Shown here: positions 11,825 through 24,583 of the stretch, piece after piece
How positions within the stretch are numbered: position 1 is the first letter of the stretch
Layout of the letters: each line of letters starts with the position of its first letter
NCBI GenBank assembly: GCA_038030265.1
Contig: CM075939.1
Location: 39,785,253 to 39,849,252 of the forward strand
Direction: 5' to 3'
Length of the DNA stretch: 64,000 bases
Origin: Corythucha ciliata
Taxonomy: Eukaryota; Arthropoda; Insecta; Hemiptera; Tingidae
The notes under the pieces: model-generated
Database searches by the model: none
What the model saw: the letters and a program-made list of their open reading frames with translations, nothing else
What the model was told of the DNA's origin: nothing
Program-made: the position numbers and the translations under genes

Positions 11825-14735
11825 CGCCATAATGAGTGTACCGCCTAAATTTTGAGTGCCTTTACTGGACTCAAACTCAAGTCGTACTATCCCGTCAAAT
11901 TATACAAAATTAAAATTTATTCTTTTAATGGTATTAAACCATAAAGACAACACCGGAGGCACGTGATATTCGTACGTTAAGTGTTACAGCACATGGCTTC
12001 TCTCTCCCATGTTATACGCGCCCACTCACTGTTTGTCACCTTTCCTATTTTCGATTATTCATCATTTCCTCCATAGTCACTCGTATTTTTAACTTCAAAT
12101 ATACAAAAAGACTCTTTTAACGGTTTTTGCGCGACAAATTGACGCAAATGACCCCCCCACCCCCCCTCCATTGTCATCGGAAAGTCAAGAATATCGTAAA
12201 AATGACGGTTGCAAGTTGCGGAGGCACTTAGCAAGGTGGGCATCGAAATTTGAAAGTATGTAATTAAAAAATTAAATCGCTACTCTCAAAATAAAATACG
12301 AATTTACCATTTTTGTCCTTGGAAAGAATGTTGAGACACGGAAAATCCGAACATTGAGCCTGGGTTACCGCGATGTCGAACCAAAGTTTTAATATCCAAA
12401 TTGAAGCCAGACGCGGTAACGAGCAATCCGGCGAAAAAGTAAAAAAATGTCCGAAACGCGTCCGTCATGATGATGACTTATTGGGTCGTTTTTATTTTTA
12501 AAATTTTGTTGTACGCTCACTTTACACTTCACTCGCGGGCACTAGTATTTAAACAAAAAATAAATAAATAAATGTTTTATTTTTTTCAAATCGCGTAATG
12601 TTTACGCGAATGCCGGCGTTACGTGGACTCAGGCTTCTACCATCGTCCCAACAACATCTCTTCGGAAGCGGTGCCTGCTCACTGCTCACTGACAAAAAAT
12701 AACAATCTCGGAGAGGAGAACTCCCGACTCAGATCCCACTCACCACCAAAGTCGTTTCCACTCACTTCACTAACTCTCTACTTTTTTTTTCACCCCCCCG
12801 TTCGCTTTCTTCACACACGCACACACTTCAGGGTTGAAACGCACAGCACCGAGTCCGATGGCAATATGATGATGGTCTCAAAGTCGCGTACAGAGATTGC
12901 CGTTTTTGTTTACTACCTTCCCCCCCCCCCCGCTTTCGGCGCCCTTCCAATCACACTTGCCCCCTAGAGAAGGTTGACACGCCGCCTAAAGGCAAAACGT
13001 CCTGTCGGAATGATGACCGTGGCCACATGTCGCTCCGCTCGAAATGTTTTAAACAGGGCACAAATTTATTTGCAAGTCGCACGGTTTGAATAGTAATAAC
13101 GCTGGTGCCCACCCAAAAACAAAAATTATCTTTCCGGAATGATCTGTAAATATTGTAATGTTAGCGGTTTTAGAAAATACGGACAACGGTTTTTTGTTTT
13201 TGTTTTTGTTTTTACGTGCATGTTCAACAAAGACGAGACTGAAATTGAAGAGGAAATCAAGCGAAGTTGTCCCCCAGGAAGTAAATGTTTAAATTTTAAA
13301 AAATCAATTAGCGCCTCTCAACCACGAAATCAAGGCGGTCTTACGTTAGTAAAAAAAAAAAAATAGAACAAAGGGGAGGGGGGAGCGAAAACATGTTTTG
13401 AATGGTGAGAGGGGGGGGAATGGTGAAACGGAAGCGGGGCACCATCTGGGAGGTTTTTACACATATGGTTGAGGGGCCCTTGGCCCTAAAAAAAAAACCT
13501 TATATTTAGTTAAATAAATCACTCTTCACTTGGCCATCCTGGACGCGACTACCTGAATGCAATGGAAACAAGAGTTGGAAAATCCGCTTCAAGACAACGC
13601 TGCACTTGCATCGCACCCATCTTGTAGAAGAAGAAAAACAACAGAAAACGTATAAAAGCCATTAGTGTCAATAAAAATGAAATAAGTACACCCAACCGGA
13701 GGTGAGTCCATAAGAAAACGGCACAGCCAGGACGACTCTCAAAGGTCCTGACGGTGAATTATGACCGCTAATTAATATTTAAAAGACGATTAGAGCACCG
13801 TTTCCCTCGTCTCGTCCGCGCGCAAAGAATAACTTCGTATATAAGAAGAGCTAGCGAAGAGAAAAATGCTAATTTGGGGCGGGAGGAAATCATAAATAAC
13901 TGGCTTATTTTAAGGAATCAATTAAAGTATGAGAAGCTGAAAAATATAGGCCTTCGGCTAGAGAAATGAATTGTCCGCAATAAATATACTCTTGGAGAAA
14001 TATTACAAGAGTACAAACGATTCCGTCTATTGTCGATGGAAGGGGATTTTTTTTTTAAATTCTCGATTTCTTCAACAAAGTTTGTTATAAATACTTAATA
14101 AAATGTCTTTAATTTATCACTATGGAGGTGAGAGTGACATACGTGAAGAAATGACCAAGAAAAAAATCCCAGGCAGCAAGGACTTTCGGACGCTTCAAAA
14201 AAAAAAAAAAAAATCAAAGAAGGAACTGAAATACCTCTGAAGGACTTGAAACCTATACGCACATTTCTGGGAGGTTTTAGAGTTGCAAAGATCTCTTCTG
14301 TAATTTTCAATTTACTGTAGAAACTCAATATAAAAATTCCCTTCATAATTCAGCGATTATAAAGGACATTGGCCTGGCAATGGGAGAAATGGCGAGGGGT
14401 TTGAAACAACTGTAAAAACTTGGCACTTTTTCTAATATTTGAAGATAACTCGTTGTGATTGGTTTCGGCCAATTTTCATTACTCCCAGGGGGATCATAAG
14501 AATTGCCACCGGTAGGCACGAAAACTTTTGCCGCCCTTTTCTGGGGCTTTTCAAGGTGGGAATGGGGAGGGAGTACGTTTCTTTATTTCTAACTGCTTTG
14601 TTTTTCCTGTTCCTGAAATACTGAGGAACAAACTCATCCTATGTCCTACGTAGAGGTGTCGAAGCAAACAAAGTGTTCAACAGAGTGTTTCTCTCGTAAA
14701 ATAAGTCTACTATCATTTTCTATCAGTCTACCACT
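11825..14735. other. Unassigned intergenic sequence
   Basis: No array or coding frame is recognised. Notable features are a C tract near 12929, purine or pyrimidine homopolymers near 13353 and 14195, and TG-rich runs. ORFs such as 12623-12967 and 13139-13366 are low complexity and unconvincing. Confidence 0.4.
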
Positions 14736-14737
14736 TA

Positions 14738-15060
14738 TCAGGAACCCAAAACCGCAGCAAGGCCCCAAACCACAGCAAAGCTCCAAACCACAGTAAAAAT
14801 CCATCCACAAAGAAGGTCTAACCACAGCAAAGTCCCTAATCACAACAAAGCTCCAAATCGTCACGGTGGAACTCAAAACTCAAACCCGCACCATACCGCA
14901 TAGGAAAACTTTAAACCACAGCTCCACATCAAAGCTCGTAACCAAAGTAAAACTCCAACCCATAGCAAAGCGCGTAGCCACAGCAAAGCTCCAAACCTCA
15001 GAAAAACTGCAACAACAAAGAAGGTCCAACCAAAGCCTTTAACTAAAGCTAACGATTCTT
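14738..15060 (-). repeat. Short-period array, family F (~18-20 bp)
   Basis: About 16 units of roughly 18-20 bp repeat AACCACAGCAAAGCTCCAA with substitutions, for example AACCACAGTAAAAATCCAT and AATCACAACAAAGCTCCAA. The family is seen only here in the window. Confidence 0.65.
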
Positions 15061-15424
15061 ATAGGATTAACGCGAATCAGCGGCGTCTATCCCCCCCTGA
15101 TGGCAGGACACGAAATCCCCCCCCCCTTATGAGTAGTAATCCCCCCTCTTCGTGAAAATGAATTTCAGTGCCCAAATTTTGACTTTGCCGCGAACTGGCA
15201 TTCTCTAAATTTTAATCGCTAATTAGCGTTTGTCTCCATTATGACCTTGAATTTGCGTATTTTTCTACATTTTAGCCTGGATATTTGAGCTATTTCTCAA
15301 TTTTAGCCGCAAATTAGCGTTTTCATTTCAAACGCTCATAGTCATGTATTAGCGTTTTTCTCAATTTTAGCCACGAACTAGCGATTATTCTCAATTTTAC
15401 CCGCGAAAGTGCGATGTTTCTTAA

Positions 15425-15563
15425 TAGGTCCGTTCCATTGTTTCGCGAGTGCTACACTTTTGAAGGAAATCATCTGGTTTCATTCAATTTTTCAGAATAA
15501 GTAAATGAAATCACATGGTTTTCTATACTAGTGTAGCACTATCAAAACAATGGAATGGACCTA
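15425..15563. mobile_element. Palindromic MITE inside array B
   Basis: TAGGTCCGTTCCATTGTTT at the left and AAACAATGGAATGGACCTA at the right are inverted copies. Inner arms ATCATCTGGTTTCATT and AATGAAATCACATGGTT also pair. It splits an array B block, so it inserted after the array formed. Confidence 0.72.
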
Positions 15564-15972
15564 ACATTTGCCGCGAATTAGCGGCTTTTTCCACTCTTGG
15601 CCATTAGTTAACGCCTTTTTTCAGTTTTGGCCAAGAAGATTCCTTCATCAAAGAGTCGCTAATTGGCGTTTACTTAATTTTTGTCGCGAATTAGCGTTCT
15701 TCTCAATTTTGGCCATGAATCGGCAATTTTCATGAATTTTACCTGCGAATTAGCGCTTTTCTCAATTTTAACCGTGAATTAGCGTTTTTTCTACATTTCA
15801 TTCACGAATTTTAGCACTGTTCCTAAATATCATCCGCAAGTCATAGTGATTTTTCTAAATTTTTAACCGCGAATCATCCTTTTGTCTCAATTTGAGCCTG
15901 AAATTAGAGTTTTTTTTCTCATTTTAGTCTGTAATTAGCGATTTTTCCCAATTTCAGCCGTGAATTATAACG

Positions 15973-16095
15973 ATTTTCATTCAACACACTACACAAGTGT
16001 TGTGCAGCGTCCTCTCCATATACGTATGTTTCAATTCAGAGAGGACGGGTAGGAAAACTTACAACACACGAGTGTATTGCTTGGATGGAAAACGT
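15973..16095. mobile_element. Imperfect palindromic MITE inside array B
   Basis: CATTCAACACACTACACAAG, GTCCTCTC and their partial inverted copies GAGAGGAC, CACACGAGTGTATTG and GGATGGAAAACG flank a short loop. Pairing is weaker than in the neighbouring MITE. Confidence 0.45.
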
Positions 16096-16162
16096 TTTCC
16101 CAATTATTTTCCGCGAATCAGCTCTTTTTACAAATGTTTGCTATGAAGTAAGTTAGAGTGCT

Positions 16163-16480
16163 ATCGCGGAGTATAGAGCCATTTTATAGCTATAATAAAG
16201 TAAAACACCATAATGTGCTGTTCTTGAACCAACTCCGCGTCTAGAATTGAGGTAAATCGCTAATTCGCAAATATTAGTCAGAACTAATTAGCGTTAACAA
16301 ATTGATAAAAAAGCGCTTGATCAGTCTAAAATTGAGAAATTCTAGTCACTAATTACAGCTTTTAATCAATTTCAGTCCCGAATTGATGAATTTTCAGAAA
16401 ATCCGTGAAGCTGCTGGTTCAAGAACATTATGGTGTTTTATTTAAAAAGTTAGCTACAAAATGGCTCTAGAGGCCGCGAT
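16163..16480. mobile_element. Inverted-repeat element flanking array B units
   Basis: Left arm 16163-16235 (ATCGCGGAGTATAGAGCC, ACACCATAATG, GTTCTTGAACC) pairs with right arm 16410-16480 (GGTTCAAGAACATTATGG, GGCTCTAGAGGCCGCGAT). The roughly 175 bp between the arms is itself array B, so the element seems to carry B units between its ends. Confidence 0.6.
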
Positions 16481-17021
16481 TCTGCGATTTTTTCACAATT
16501 TTGGTCTGGAAGTTGCATCGTGAAACAGCGAATTAGCGTTGCTTTTTTCTTGCAATTTTAGCCACAAATGTTTGCGCTCTTTCCAGCCTTCATGGCGCGT
16601 AATTGTCCTAAGAACAGTATTTCAGTGCGCCTTCGCAATTTCAGCCGCCTAAGTGCCTACACGAACTGTAGGGATCAGCGTATTTTGTCTATTTTAGTCA
16701 TGAAGTTGCCTCCGTAATGCGCGAATTAGTACACATTTCTCAATTTCAGCTTCCAGAATAGCGCTTGCGTGGGCTTAATCGAATATTCAGCGAAAAATTT
16801 TGTGAGCATCTTTCAACGCGGATCCAGGACGGACGCATCCAGGACGGATGGACTAAAAATCGTCGAAAGGCACCAAATCCTGTCCAACTGGATACCAAGA
16901 CTCCTTTCCACGTACCTTATCATCCTTGAACATAAAACCTAAAAATCCTAATTTTTTCATCATCAAGCTACTCGGGGGCGGCGGTCCGTCCAACACTCGC
17001 CACTACCTCGGTACGCTACTG

Positions 17022-17579
17022 CAGGGCGCAGGGAGCAAACCCGGAAAAGTTAAGTAGATTATGGAGATAACCACGCGAAATTCATGGTTCCTAAAAGATC
17101 CAGATTCACGAAATTTGGGGTTAGAAAGTGTTCAGTTTTGTTTGTTTTTACTTTTTTATGCTTCTTATCCTTTTGCGTCCTCCTCTTTCCCCCTCATGAT
17201 CATTGTTCTCTTCCCCTTCCTATAACACCCAAAAACCGAACGAATAACGAGTATGGCCGCTCGGAAGAAAAAAAAAAACGTTCATCTTGCATTCGACGTT
17301 AAGTTTTTAAGTTATGTTGCGTACTATGTAACCGTGTCGTGTGTGCACGTGAGGACCTTTTTAAAACCACGGAAAAAGAAAGCCGGCTATGATTGAGTTG
17401 TGGTGTCCCCTCCGCCGTCCAAGAAAGACCACTTGTCCGGACGTAGCGAATCTTCTTCTGCTCGGCATCGGTTGAAATCGTGAGGTACGTCCTTTTATGA
17501 TAATCCTCCTATCCCCCCCTATGGTGAGCAGCTCCTAACTCCGCTCAATTTTATTGTTAAAAGTTTAATAACAATTAAC
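17022..17579. other. Unassigned sequence
   Basis: Unique, moderately GC sequence with a poly-A run near 17269. The ORF at 17084-17302 has no recognisable features. Confidence 0.4.
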
Positions 17580-17960
17580 AGAAAGAGCTAAATATCGCAC
17601 AATTTTGCACTTGCAATGCAACCCTAAAACTTCAATTTAGTGGCCATTTTTTTGTCAGTTTCCCCCTTTCAACTGTAATTTTGCAGAAAATTTCTTCAGT
17701 AACTTACAATTTCGAGGCAATCGATCCGAAGTCGCAATTTCACTGCCGGTGAATATTCAAAACTGGAAGTATTGCTCCCGGAGAAAATGCAATTTCGCGT
17801 CCGAAATAATCAATTTTGTGGCTTTTAGGATTCAGCTTGAAACTCACAATTTCGCGGCTGATTATTCACCGAAACTTTCATAATCGTTGTCTACGAGTAT
17901 GTAGCCCTGAAACTTCCCACGAAACTTGTAAATACATTGCTCCACTTACATGGCTCCCGC
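17580..17960. repeat. Family C array (~30 bp)
   Basis: Words such as GAAACTCACAATTTCGCGG, AACTTACAATTTCG and TGCAATTTCGCG repeat at about 30-35 bp. The same family recurs at about 29100, 44590 and 50180. Confidence 0.5.
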
Positions 17961-18463
17961 CCCCCAGCGGCGTTGAGTGGTTTTGTCACGGGAAGGAGCC
18001 TTCCAAAACGTCGCCTGATGCATCTGGATGCATAATTGTAACATTGATGTGAACGATGTACGAACTGAATGAAATATATTGCCTCCGCCTTCTTAGAGGT
18101 GGTATTATAAAGCTTTCCTCCTCGCTACCAGGGTGGACAAATATACCTAGCCCCCCTCCCGGTAAAATTCCTAGCCTTATTGGGTGCTACATGTCCTGGA
18201 TTATTCCCCCTCTCGGTGTCCACTTAGTGCACACACCAATCAAGACCTATCGTACAGCATTTCCCCTTGACACTTTTGGACGCTCCCCCACTACCACGAT
18301 TGCCCCCCCGCCCCCTAGTGTCAGATGGACGCCGACGGCGATTTCTGGATCATTAACGCATTAACGATTGACGGCGTTAACATTTTCATCAACATTTAAC
18401 AGTGTTAACTTTTTCCTTAACGATGCCCAGCTCCGAAGGGAAGGAGCAAGAATCAAAAACTCA
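17961..18463. other. Unassigned sequence
   Basis: GC-richer unique sequence with C tracts. I see nothing annotatable. Confidence 0.4.
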
Positions 18464-18606
18464 TAGCGTTTTCCATTTGCATAAAATTCCGCTATGGAGC
18501 CTAGCATTTCCACCAGTCTTCTCTGAATTGTATCATATGGTAACGGTGAAGACGGGTGGAAATGCTCGATGCCAGAGCTGAATTTCATGCAAATGGAAAA
18601 CGCCAT
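18464..18606. mobile_element. Palindromic MITE, family P1 copy 2
   Basis: Same structure as the copy at 8702-8849: AGCGTTTTCCATTTGC and GCATTTCCACCAGTCTTC at the left, GAAGACGGGTGGAAATGC and GCAAATGGAAAACGCC at the right. The two copies differ by scattered substitutions. Confidence 0.75.
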
Positions 18607-18945
18607 CAATTTTAACACTTAAAATTTTTGCTCTTTTTTCTCGTCGTGCATGGCATAACTCGCCACTGAAATTTTGGCCCGTTCGCAGGGGCATCTATAC
18701 AACTACACAAGGGGGGGGGGGTCGTCGGCGTCCGTCTGACGCTTGGGGATGGGGGAAGCTGAAAGTCATCGTTGTGGTGGGGAAGTGTCCGAAAAACTCG
18801 AGGGGGATGATGTCCGAAACTGTGCACTAGGGGAGTGCACAAGGTCCTGGGGAATAATCAAAGACATAGCACATAGGATTGGGCAAGGGATTTTCTCAGG
18901 GGGCCAAATGTGCCGTTCTTGGCCCAAGCCCATGGCTAGAATTGA
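18607..18945. other. Unassigned sequence with G tract
   Basis: Contains a G tract at about 18711-18720 and unique sequence. No gene is recognised. Confidence 0.4.
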
Positions 18946-20065
18946 GTTAAATCGCTAAATCGCAAGTTTAAGCCTCACTAATTCGCTTTTAAAATTTTAG
19001 AAAGGCGCTGAACCGGGCTCAGATTGAGAAATATCGCTAACTCGACGGATAAAATGCTTCTCCACGGCAAAACAAAATTGGTAAAATTAGCTAATTCCTG
19101 GTATAATTAAGAAAAACACTGATTCTCGGATGAAACTAACAAAAATAGCTAGGTAATTTAAGTCTAAAATTGCGGCTAAAATTGAGACCTAAAACACAAT
19201 GCAAATTCACAGTTAAAATTTAGAAAAATCGCTAATTCACGGATGAAATGAGAAAAAACGGTTATTAATGACTAAAAGTGAAAAAGTCAATTGAAAAAAA
19301 AATTTGAGAAAAGTCGTTAATTCGCGTCTAAAATGGAGAAAAATCGTAAATTCACTGCTGGTAATGGAGAAGATCACTAATTCTCCGCAAGAATGGAGAA
19401 AAATAGCCAATTCATCGATAAAATTAAGAAGAAGCTCTCTAGTGTGGAAAAAACGCGAATTTGCGGTGAAAACAGGGGAAACGTCCATTGGTAGCTTCTG
19501 AAGGTAACTTCGTGGCTGAAAGTGAACAAAATCGCTATCCCGCGGCTAAATTGGAAAAACCCGCTAATTTGAGGATCAAATTCATAAAAAGCGTTAATTC
19601 GCGGCGAAAAAATCCCACTCGCGACTCAAATGTCGAAAATTGCTAATTCGCGGCTTGAATTAGGTGAAACGCTAATTTGCGGCTAAAATCAAGAAAAATT
19701 GTTAATTAACGGTTAAATTGGGAACATTAATTGCTAAATCACAGAAAATTGAGGAAAAAAGCACGTCGGAAATCGCAGTTTCCGGAGTCGTCTTCGTAGC
19801 TAAAATTAGGAAAAACGCTAATTCACGGATAAAATTAGGGGAAATCGCTCATTAGTGACTGAAATCAGGAAAAAAACAAATTCGCGGCAACCACTGAGAA
19901 AAATCGCTGACTCGAGGCTAAAATGGAGAAAAATCGCTAATTCAACGATGACGCGCTGAAGTGTGGAAAATGAAGAAAACGCCAAATCGCGGCTCCTGAA
20001 GGCAACTTCGTGAGGGCGTTGGTGAAAGATTTGCCCGGGGGACGCAAAACTGTTCAAGGCCAGAA
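18946..20065 (+). repeat. Family B array with hAT-like right end
   Basis: About 35 units of 29-31 bp with AAAATTGAGAAA, CGCTAATTCGCGGCT and variants. The block ends with GGCGTTGGTGAAAGATT, CGGGGG and CAAGGCCAGAACTG, closely matching the right end of the hAT-type element at 63806. A matching left end was not found. Many short ORFs here are shadows of the repeat. Confidence 0.7.
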
Positions 20066-20780
20066 CTGATTGTTATTCACTGCGCTTTTTCTCCTACAGC
20101 CCTCTTACACGTGGGAGGGGGCACTGCTCATCAGGAGGGGGGGGGGGGGTTCGCGTCCACCCATGGGGGGAAGGGTGAGAGACGCCGCGAATAAGCACGT
20201 TTTTCTCCATTACACCCACGGATTAGCGCTTTTTCTCAATTTTTACTTCCATGTTACCGAAGGGAATGGAAGTATGGTGTTCGTGAAAAAAATCGAGTAC
20301 GTCCTCAGAAAGATTGAAAAAAGTGGTTTCTGGCATGCCGTCGGTCTTTCGGTATGTCTGTCGCTTTGACCCCGATGAAGTGCATGAAAATGAAAACGTG
20401 ATGGCTATTTCTTGGTATAAAAAGCACAAATACGGTTTTTTTTTTTTTTTTTTTTTAAAAAAAAAGGTTTTAAAATCGGATAATGTTCTCCCCGTAGCGA
20501 AATTTTCCCGTAAATTAGGGCTTTTGCTCAAATGGGGGGTACCTATTGAACGGGAGTTCAATGAGCCAAGGTGTGGATTGAGTGCGCTTGTTGTTTGCCT
20601 TTGTTTTTTTTGCGATTTTTTTCAACTATTTGAAAAGATTTTTGTCGTGGATTTTAGTATTAAAGTTGATACGAGTGTTTCCGTGATTTTGGGTGTGGTG
20701 GACGGAGAAATTTTCGGTAGCGGTAGATATGTCAGTCTCATACATGAGTATGAAGGAAATTTCTTTTGTGTGTTTGACTT
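20066..20780. other. Unassigned; homopolymer-rich flank of the LINE
   Basis: Holds a G tract near 20140, a poly-T/poly-A tract near 20436-20465 and no recognised protein. The 174-codon plus-strand frame at 20314-20838 reads through the poly-T and the LINE tail and is not credible as a gene. Confidence 0.45.
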
Positions 20781-23758
20781 TAATAATAATAATAATAATT
20801 TATTTCATCTTCACAATCAATTCACAATAAAACCATAACAATATACATATGTAGAAGATAAGTGAGGTCAAAGAACTATTATTTTGATTTTAAATCGAAA
20901 AACTCGTTCAAAGAATAAAACGAGTGCTCCAATAAAAATTGTTTTAGGGCTTTCTTGAAGCCAGAAAGGGTACTTCTCATGTTTACTGCCATCGGGAGAT
21001 GACTACAAATTTTGAGGCCGGCGCACCAAAGTGATTCAGCGAAGAACCGATGTCGGGGCCTTGTCGTGCGCAATGATTCCGCCATTCGAGTTGCTGATGG
21101 TCATGATCGTTTGTAGGGAAAAGCTGTTGATTCCGCTTATGTACAATGACACGTGGTAAATGAGCAGACTAGCGAGTGGAAGAATTCCTAGATGTCGGAG
21201 ATTTCTACAGCTTACCCTTGTGGAGCTTGACATTATTATTCTAACAGCTAACAGCCCTCTTTTGTTTTACGAACAGTCTCTTCACCGCAGGAGAGAATCC
21301 CCAAAAAACAATGCCGTAACGCAACAGAGACTCAAATTTACTGACATAAACCAACCTTAGAACATCTGTAGATACTAGGTTTCTAACCTCCTGAGCAAGT
21401 AGGTTGCTGCTCCAAGCTTTGCAGCTACTTCAGATATGTGTTCATTCCATTTGAGGTCGTTAGATATTCGCAGCCCAAGAAACTTCAAGTTATCCACAAG
21501 TGGAACTGGCAAGTCGATATCGAATCCAAGCGGGCGAAAAGCCATCGCTACCATCTTATCCATACTTATTTTGATTCTATTTTGTCTCGACAAATTTTCT
21601 ATGGACTCAAACATTTCTTTTGCACCACTAGCACAGTCTTCAGTCTTTCCTCTCTCCAGTGTGCAATGAGCAAATGTCGTCAGCATACATGATGACAGTC
21701 GCATCCTGCGAGCTACCCTGAATGTCGTTTATATAAATGAGAAATAGCAGAGGACCAAGCTTGGATCCCTGAGGAACACCATTATTGTTAATTCTATGGG
21801 ACGAGAGCACCTGACCATCTCCCCCCGCAGGACACGAAACACTCACCACTTGCCGTCTGTCAGATAGGTAGCAGTCAATCATGTTTTCAATCGGTCCTCG
21901 GAATCCCAATTTGACCATCTTTTGGAGCAGCACATCTTTCTGCACGCAGTCAAATGCCTTATTGAGGTCGAAGAAGACAGAAGCAGCCAAAGATCCGTGA
22001 TCAAGAGTAGTATATACTCTGCAGAGAAAGTTGGCAGTAGAAAGTTGGCGTCGACAGTCGACATATGAGGTCGAAATCCGAACTGCAACGCGTTGAGAAG
22101 TGAATTTTTCTGGATGAAACTGAGAAGGCGGTCGTAGATTATGGTTCTAGTACTTTCACCAAAGTGCACTGAAGCGCAATCGGGCGATAGTTTTCTAATG
22201 CCTGCTTCGACCCTTTCTTTGGCCCTGGAACAACTTTAGATATATTTAGCTCAGACGGGAAATATCCTTCTTCAATGAATGCATTCATTAAAAACGAATG
22301 TTAAAGATTTGGCTATCAGTTGATTGGCCTCGGCAAGGACCTTCCCAGTTACATCATCTGCCCCCGCCGAGCTGCACTTCGTGGCCCTTTTTATCGCTTT
22401 TATGACTTCCTCGGTGTCAGTAGGAAAGAAAAAGAAAGATTCCGTTGAGGACCCACTTACAGAAGAATTTAGGCAAACAGAACTCTGCTGACTATCAACA
22501 ATCTTTTGAACTTCCTCAATGAAAAAAAAACGATTAAATTCATTAGACATTTCAAGAGGATCAGTAATTAAACGCCCATCAGAAGCTATCGAGGACAAGA
22601 CCCCCTTCTCTTTACGAATGATTGTCGAATTAATTACTTGCCAGGCCGCGCGCTGCGTATTTTTTGCTTCAAGTATTTTGCAGCTGAAACAAATATTTTT
22701 CGCTTTAAAAAGATCGCGTCTGAAGCATTTCCTAGACGTCCGATACGATCTCCAAGAATCTGCGTTCTTTCTTCGGCGTGCATCAATCAAAAGCTGATGA
22801 AGTTGTGATTTCTGCTCTATCAAGTCCGCAGTAATCCATTCGTCAGATATTCCGAAGTTCGGCCGTGATTTCTTCCTGACCCGCGGAAAAGCCAACTCAA
22901 AAAGAAACAGGAAAGTTTTACAGCACTCCGAAAACGCACTTTCCGCTCCAGTGCACGAGAAGACTTCCTCCCAGTTCCGGCACTCCAAGATGTGCTTCCA
23001 GTATGCAAAATTTGATTTATTGAATGCCCTTATTAATGGTGCTGAACCAGTCCTTGAGATCAAAGGATTATTGAGTTCATAACTGAAAGACAGCAATTTA
23101 TGGTCAGAGATACTGCACTGATGAACCCTGGAGCATACTGCTGCCTCATCGAAATTGCTTATGAAAAGATCAATACGAGATTCACTATTCTCAGAGACTC
23201 GCGTCGGATCAAGAGTATCGACGAACGGATGGAAGAACGATCTAAATCAATTTTGAAATCTCCGCAAATCAAAATCGGCAATGCCTTAGCGAACGCCCGA
23301 CGTAGCGCTTCTTCCATAAGGGAGAAAAACACCGAGTATGCCTCCTGAGATTTGTCAGGCCTTCGATAGATATTCATGAGAATGAATTGGAGGCCCTTGA
23401 ACGACGTCTTAGTTGCAGACACTTCAAACCCGTAATCCTTGGAGAGTACTTCAATAGTGGCCAATCTTTAATCTTCCTGTGTTAACTGTATTTCTGTACA
23501 GTATCATCGTACCACCAAAGGGCTCCTCAGACGATCGCAGGCACACTGAAGCTACCGAAAAGTCTGCCACAGAAACCAACTGCAGCTTGTCATTATTCAG
23601 CCAATGCTCAGCTAAACAAACCAGCTGAACATCCTGGTCCTTAAGATACACCTCAAGACTTTCTATTTTGTTGACTAATGATTGACAATTTAGAAAAAAT
23701 ACTTTGAGTCGGTTGTGGTGTAAGACAATATTGTTTTTCGTAAAGTTATTTGCCTTGA
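20781..23758 (-). mobile_element. 5'-truncated non-LTR retrotransposon (CR1/L2/Jockey-like)
   Basis: On the minus strand the copy starts near 23758 inside or just before ORF2 and ends at a trinucleotide tail, (ATT)n at 20781-20799, directly after a short 3' segment. Loss of the 5' part with a simple-repeat tail is the usual outcome of target-primed reverse transcription. No target duplication was established. Confidence 0.82.
20879..23716 (-). pseudogene. LINE ORF2 remnant: AP endonuclease plus reverse transcriptase
   Basis: Reading downstream on the minus strand, the endonuclease begins near 23715 with VFFLNCQSLVNKIESL, then LAEHWLNNDKL, then ICGDFKIDL near 23260. A linker follows (23096-22272) with KCSSAGADDVTGKVL. 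The reverse transcriptase runs about 22170-21640, with LLNALQFGFRP, FFDLNKAFDCV, GVPQGSKLGPLLFLIYIND and the catalytic MYADD box. The C-terminal part ends FKKALKQFLLEHS before the stop at 20879. Frameshifts break it at least four times (near 23450, 23100, 22200-21900 and 21300), so the copy is dead. The clade is inferred from the motif pattern and the ATT tail, not from a tree. Confidence 0.82.
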
Positions 23759-24583
23759 ATCATATTTGCCCATCCGCCGACTTTCTGGTTGGCGGGGGTT
23801 GTGGAGGAGCCAGTCGTTAATTGGGAAACAAACGTTCATTGTAAAGATTATATTATCCTTCACTTTGCCCTTTTCTGCCTAGTGTTTATTCTCCAGCGAA
23901 CTAAAGTTCAGCTCTTTCTAAAGTTCTTAACCAACAGGACACTCACAGCACCAAAGCCTTGCGGGTCAATCGTGAGAAGTGACGGGGAGGGCTGGATGCG
24001 ACTCTTTTTCGTGGTGGTGGTGGTTGATAGTGGTTGATGCAGGTCATTTTGTTTTCATTCTGACGTTTTAGGGCATTAACATCTGTCACGTCAATGCTCG
24101 CTCGCTCTACTGCAATCGGGAGGGGACGTTCCTGGAGCTGCTGTATCCCTGTAATTTCGATGTGAGATGCACCACTAAGCTTATCATCAGGCTAGGCTAA
24201 GGGGTGAACTGTTTTGATTCTGGTTTTCGGAGTATGAAATGACAGGAACGGGGAGTGGCGTGCCTTATAAAACGGGGTTTGGGAGACATCGGTGCGTTGG
24301 TCGGATCGGGACAGGAGTCTGAAATCGAGTATACTAGGTTTTGGAATTGGTTTTAGGAGGGGTTAAGATTATGTGCATCGGGACCGTGTATAGGCCGCCT
24401 CCCGCGGTGTTTTGGCCTGTCTTGGAGAACGTCTTGGTCTCTGGATGAGGATCCAGAGTCGGCTTAAGGAGGGGGTCATATTATGACTCAATCCGGCCCC
24501 CACACCAACCAATACCATACGTCACACAGGTGCTAGATGTGGCAAAATTACAGCTCTGAATCGATAATTGAAACATCGGACAA
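23759..24583. other. Unassigned sequence
   Basis: Non-repetitive apart from a short GTGGTGGTGG run near 24010. It may include more of the LINE 5' region, but no ORF1 was recognised. Confidence 0.4.

Larger units (their letters stand above)
15170..16800 (-). repeat. Family B array (minus orientation), interrupted by MITEs
   Basis: Units of about 29-31 bp carry GCGAATTAGCG, TTTTTCTCAATTTTAGCC and variants, which is the reverse of the B consensus elsewhere. About 35 units are recognisable. The block is interrupted by at least three palindromic insertions (15425-15563, 15973-16095 and 16163-16480). It is preceded at 15078 by CAGCGGCGTCTATCC plus C tracts, and the sequence after it reads GTACGCTACTG to 17021. 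These look like ends of a hAT-type carrier, but no target duplication matches. Confidence 0.7.

Noticed and set aside
15078..17021. A complete hAT element bounded by CAGCGGCGTCTATCC and GTACGCTACTG
   Set aside because: The end sequences do not pair well and the flanking 8-mers (ACGCGAAT and CAGGGCGC) do not match, so the two ends may belong to different elements.
20314..20838. 174-codon plus-strand ORF, among the longest apart from the confident genes
   Set aside because: It runs through a poly-T/poly-A tract and the trinucleotide tail of the LINE. The composition is that of translated simple repeats.
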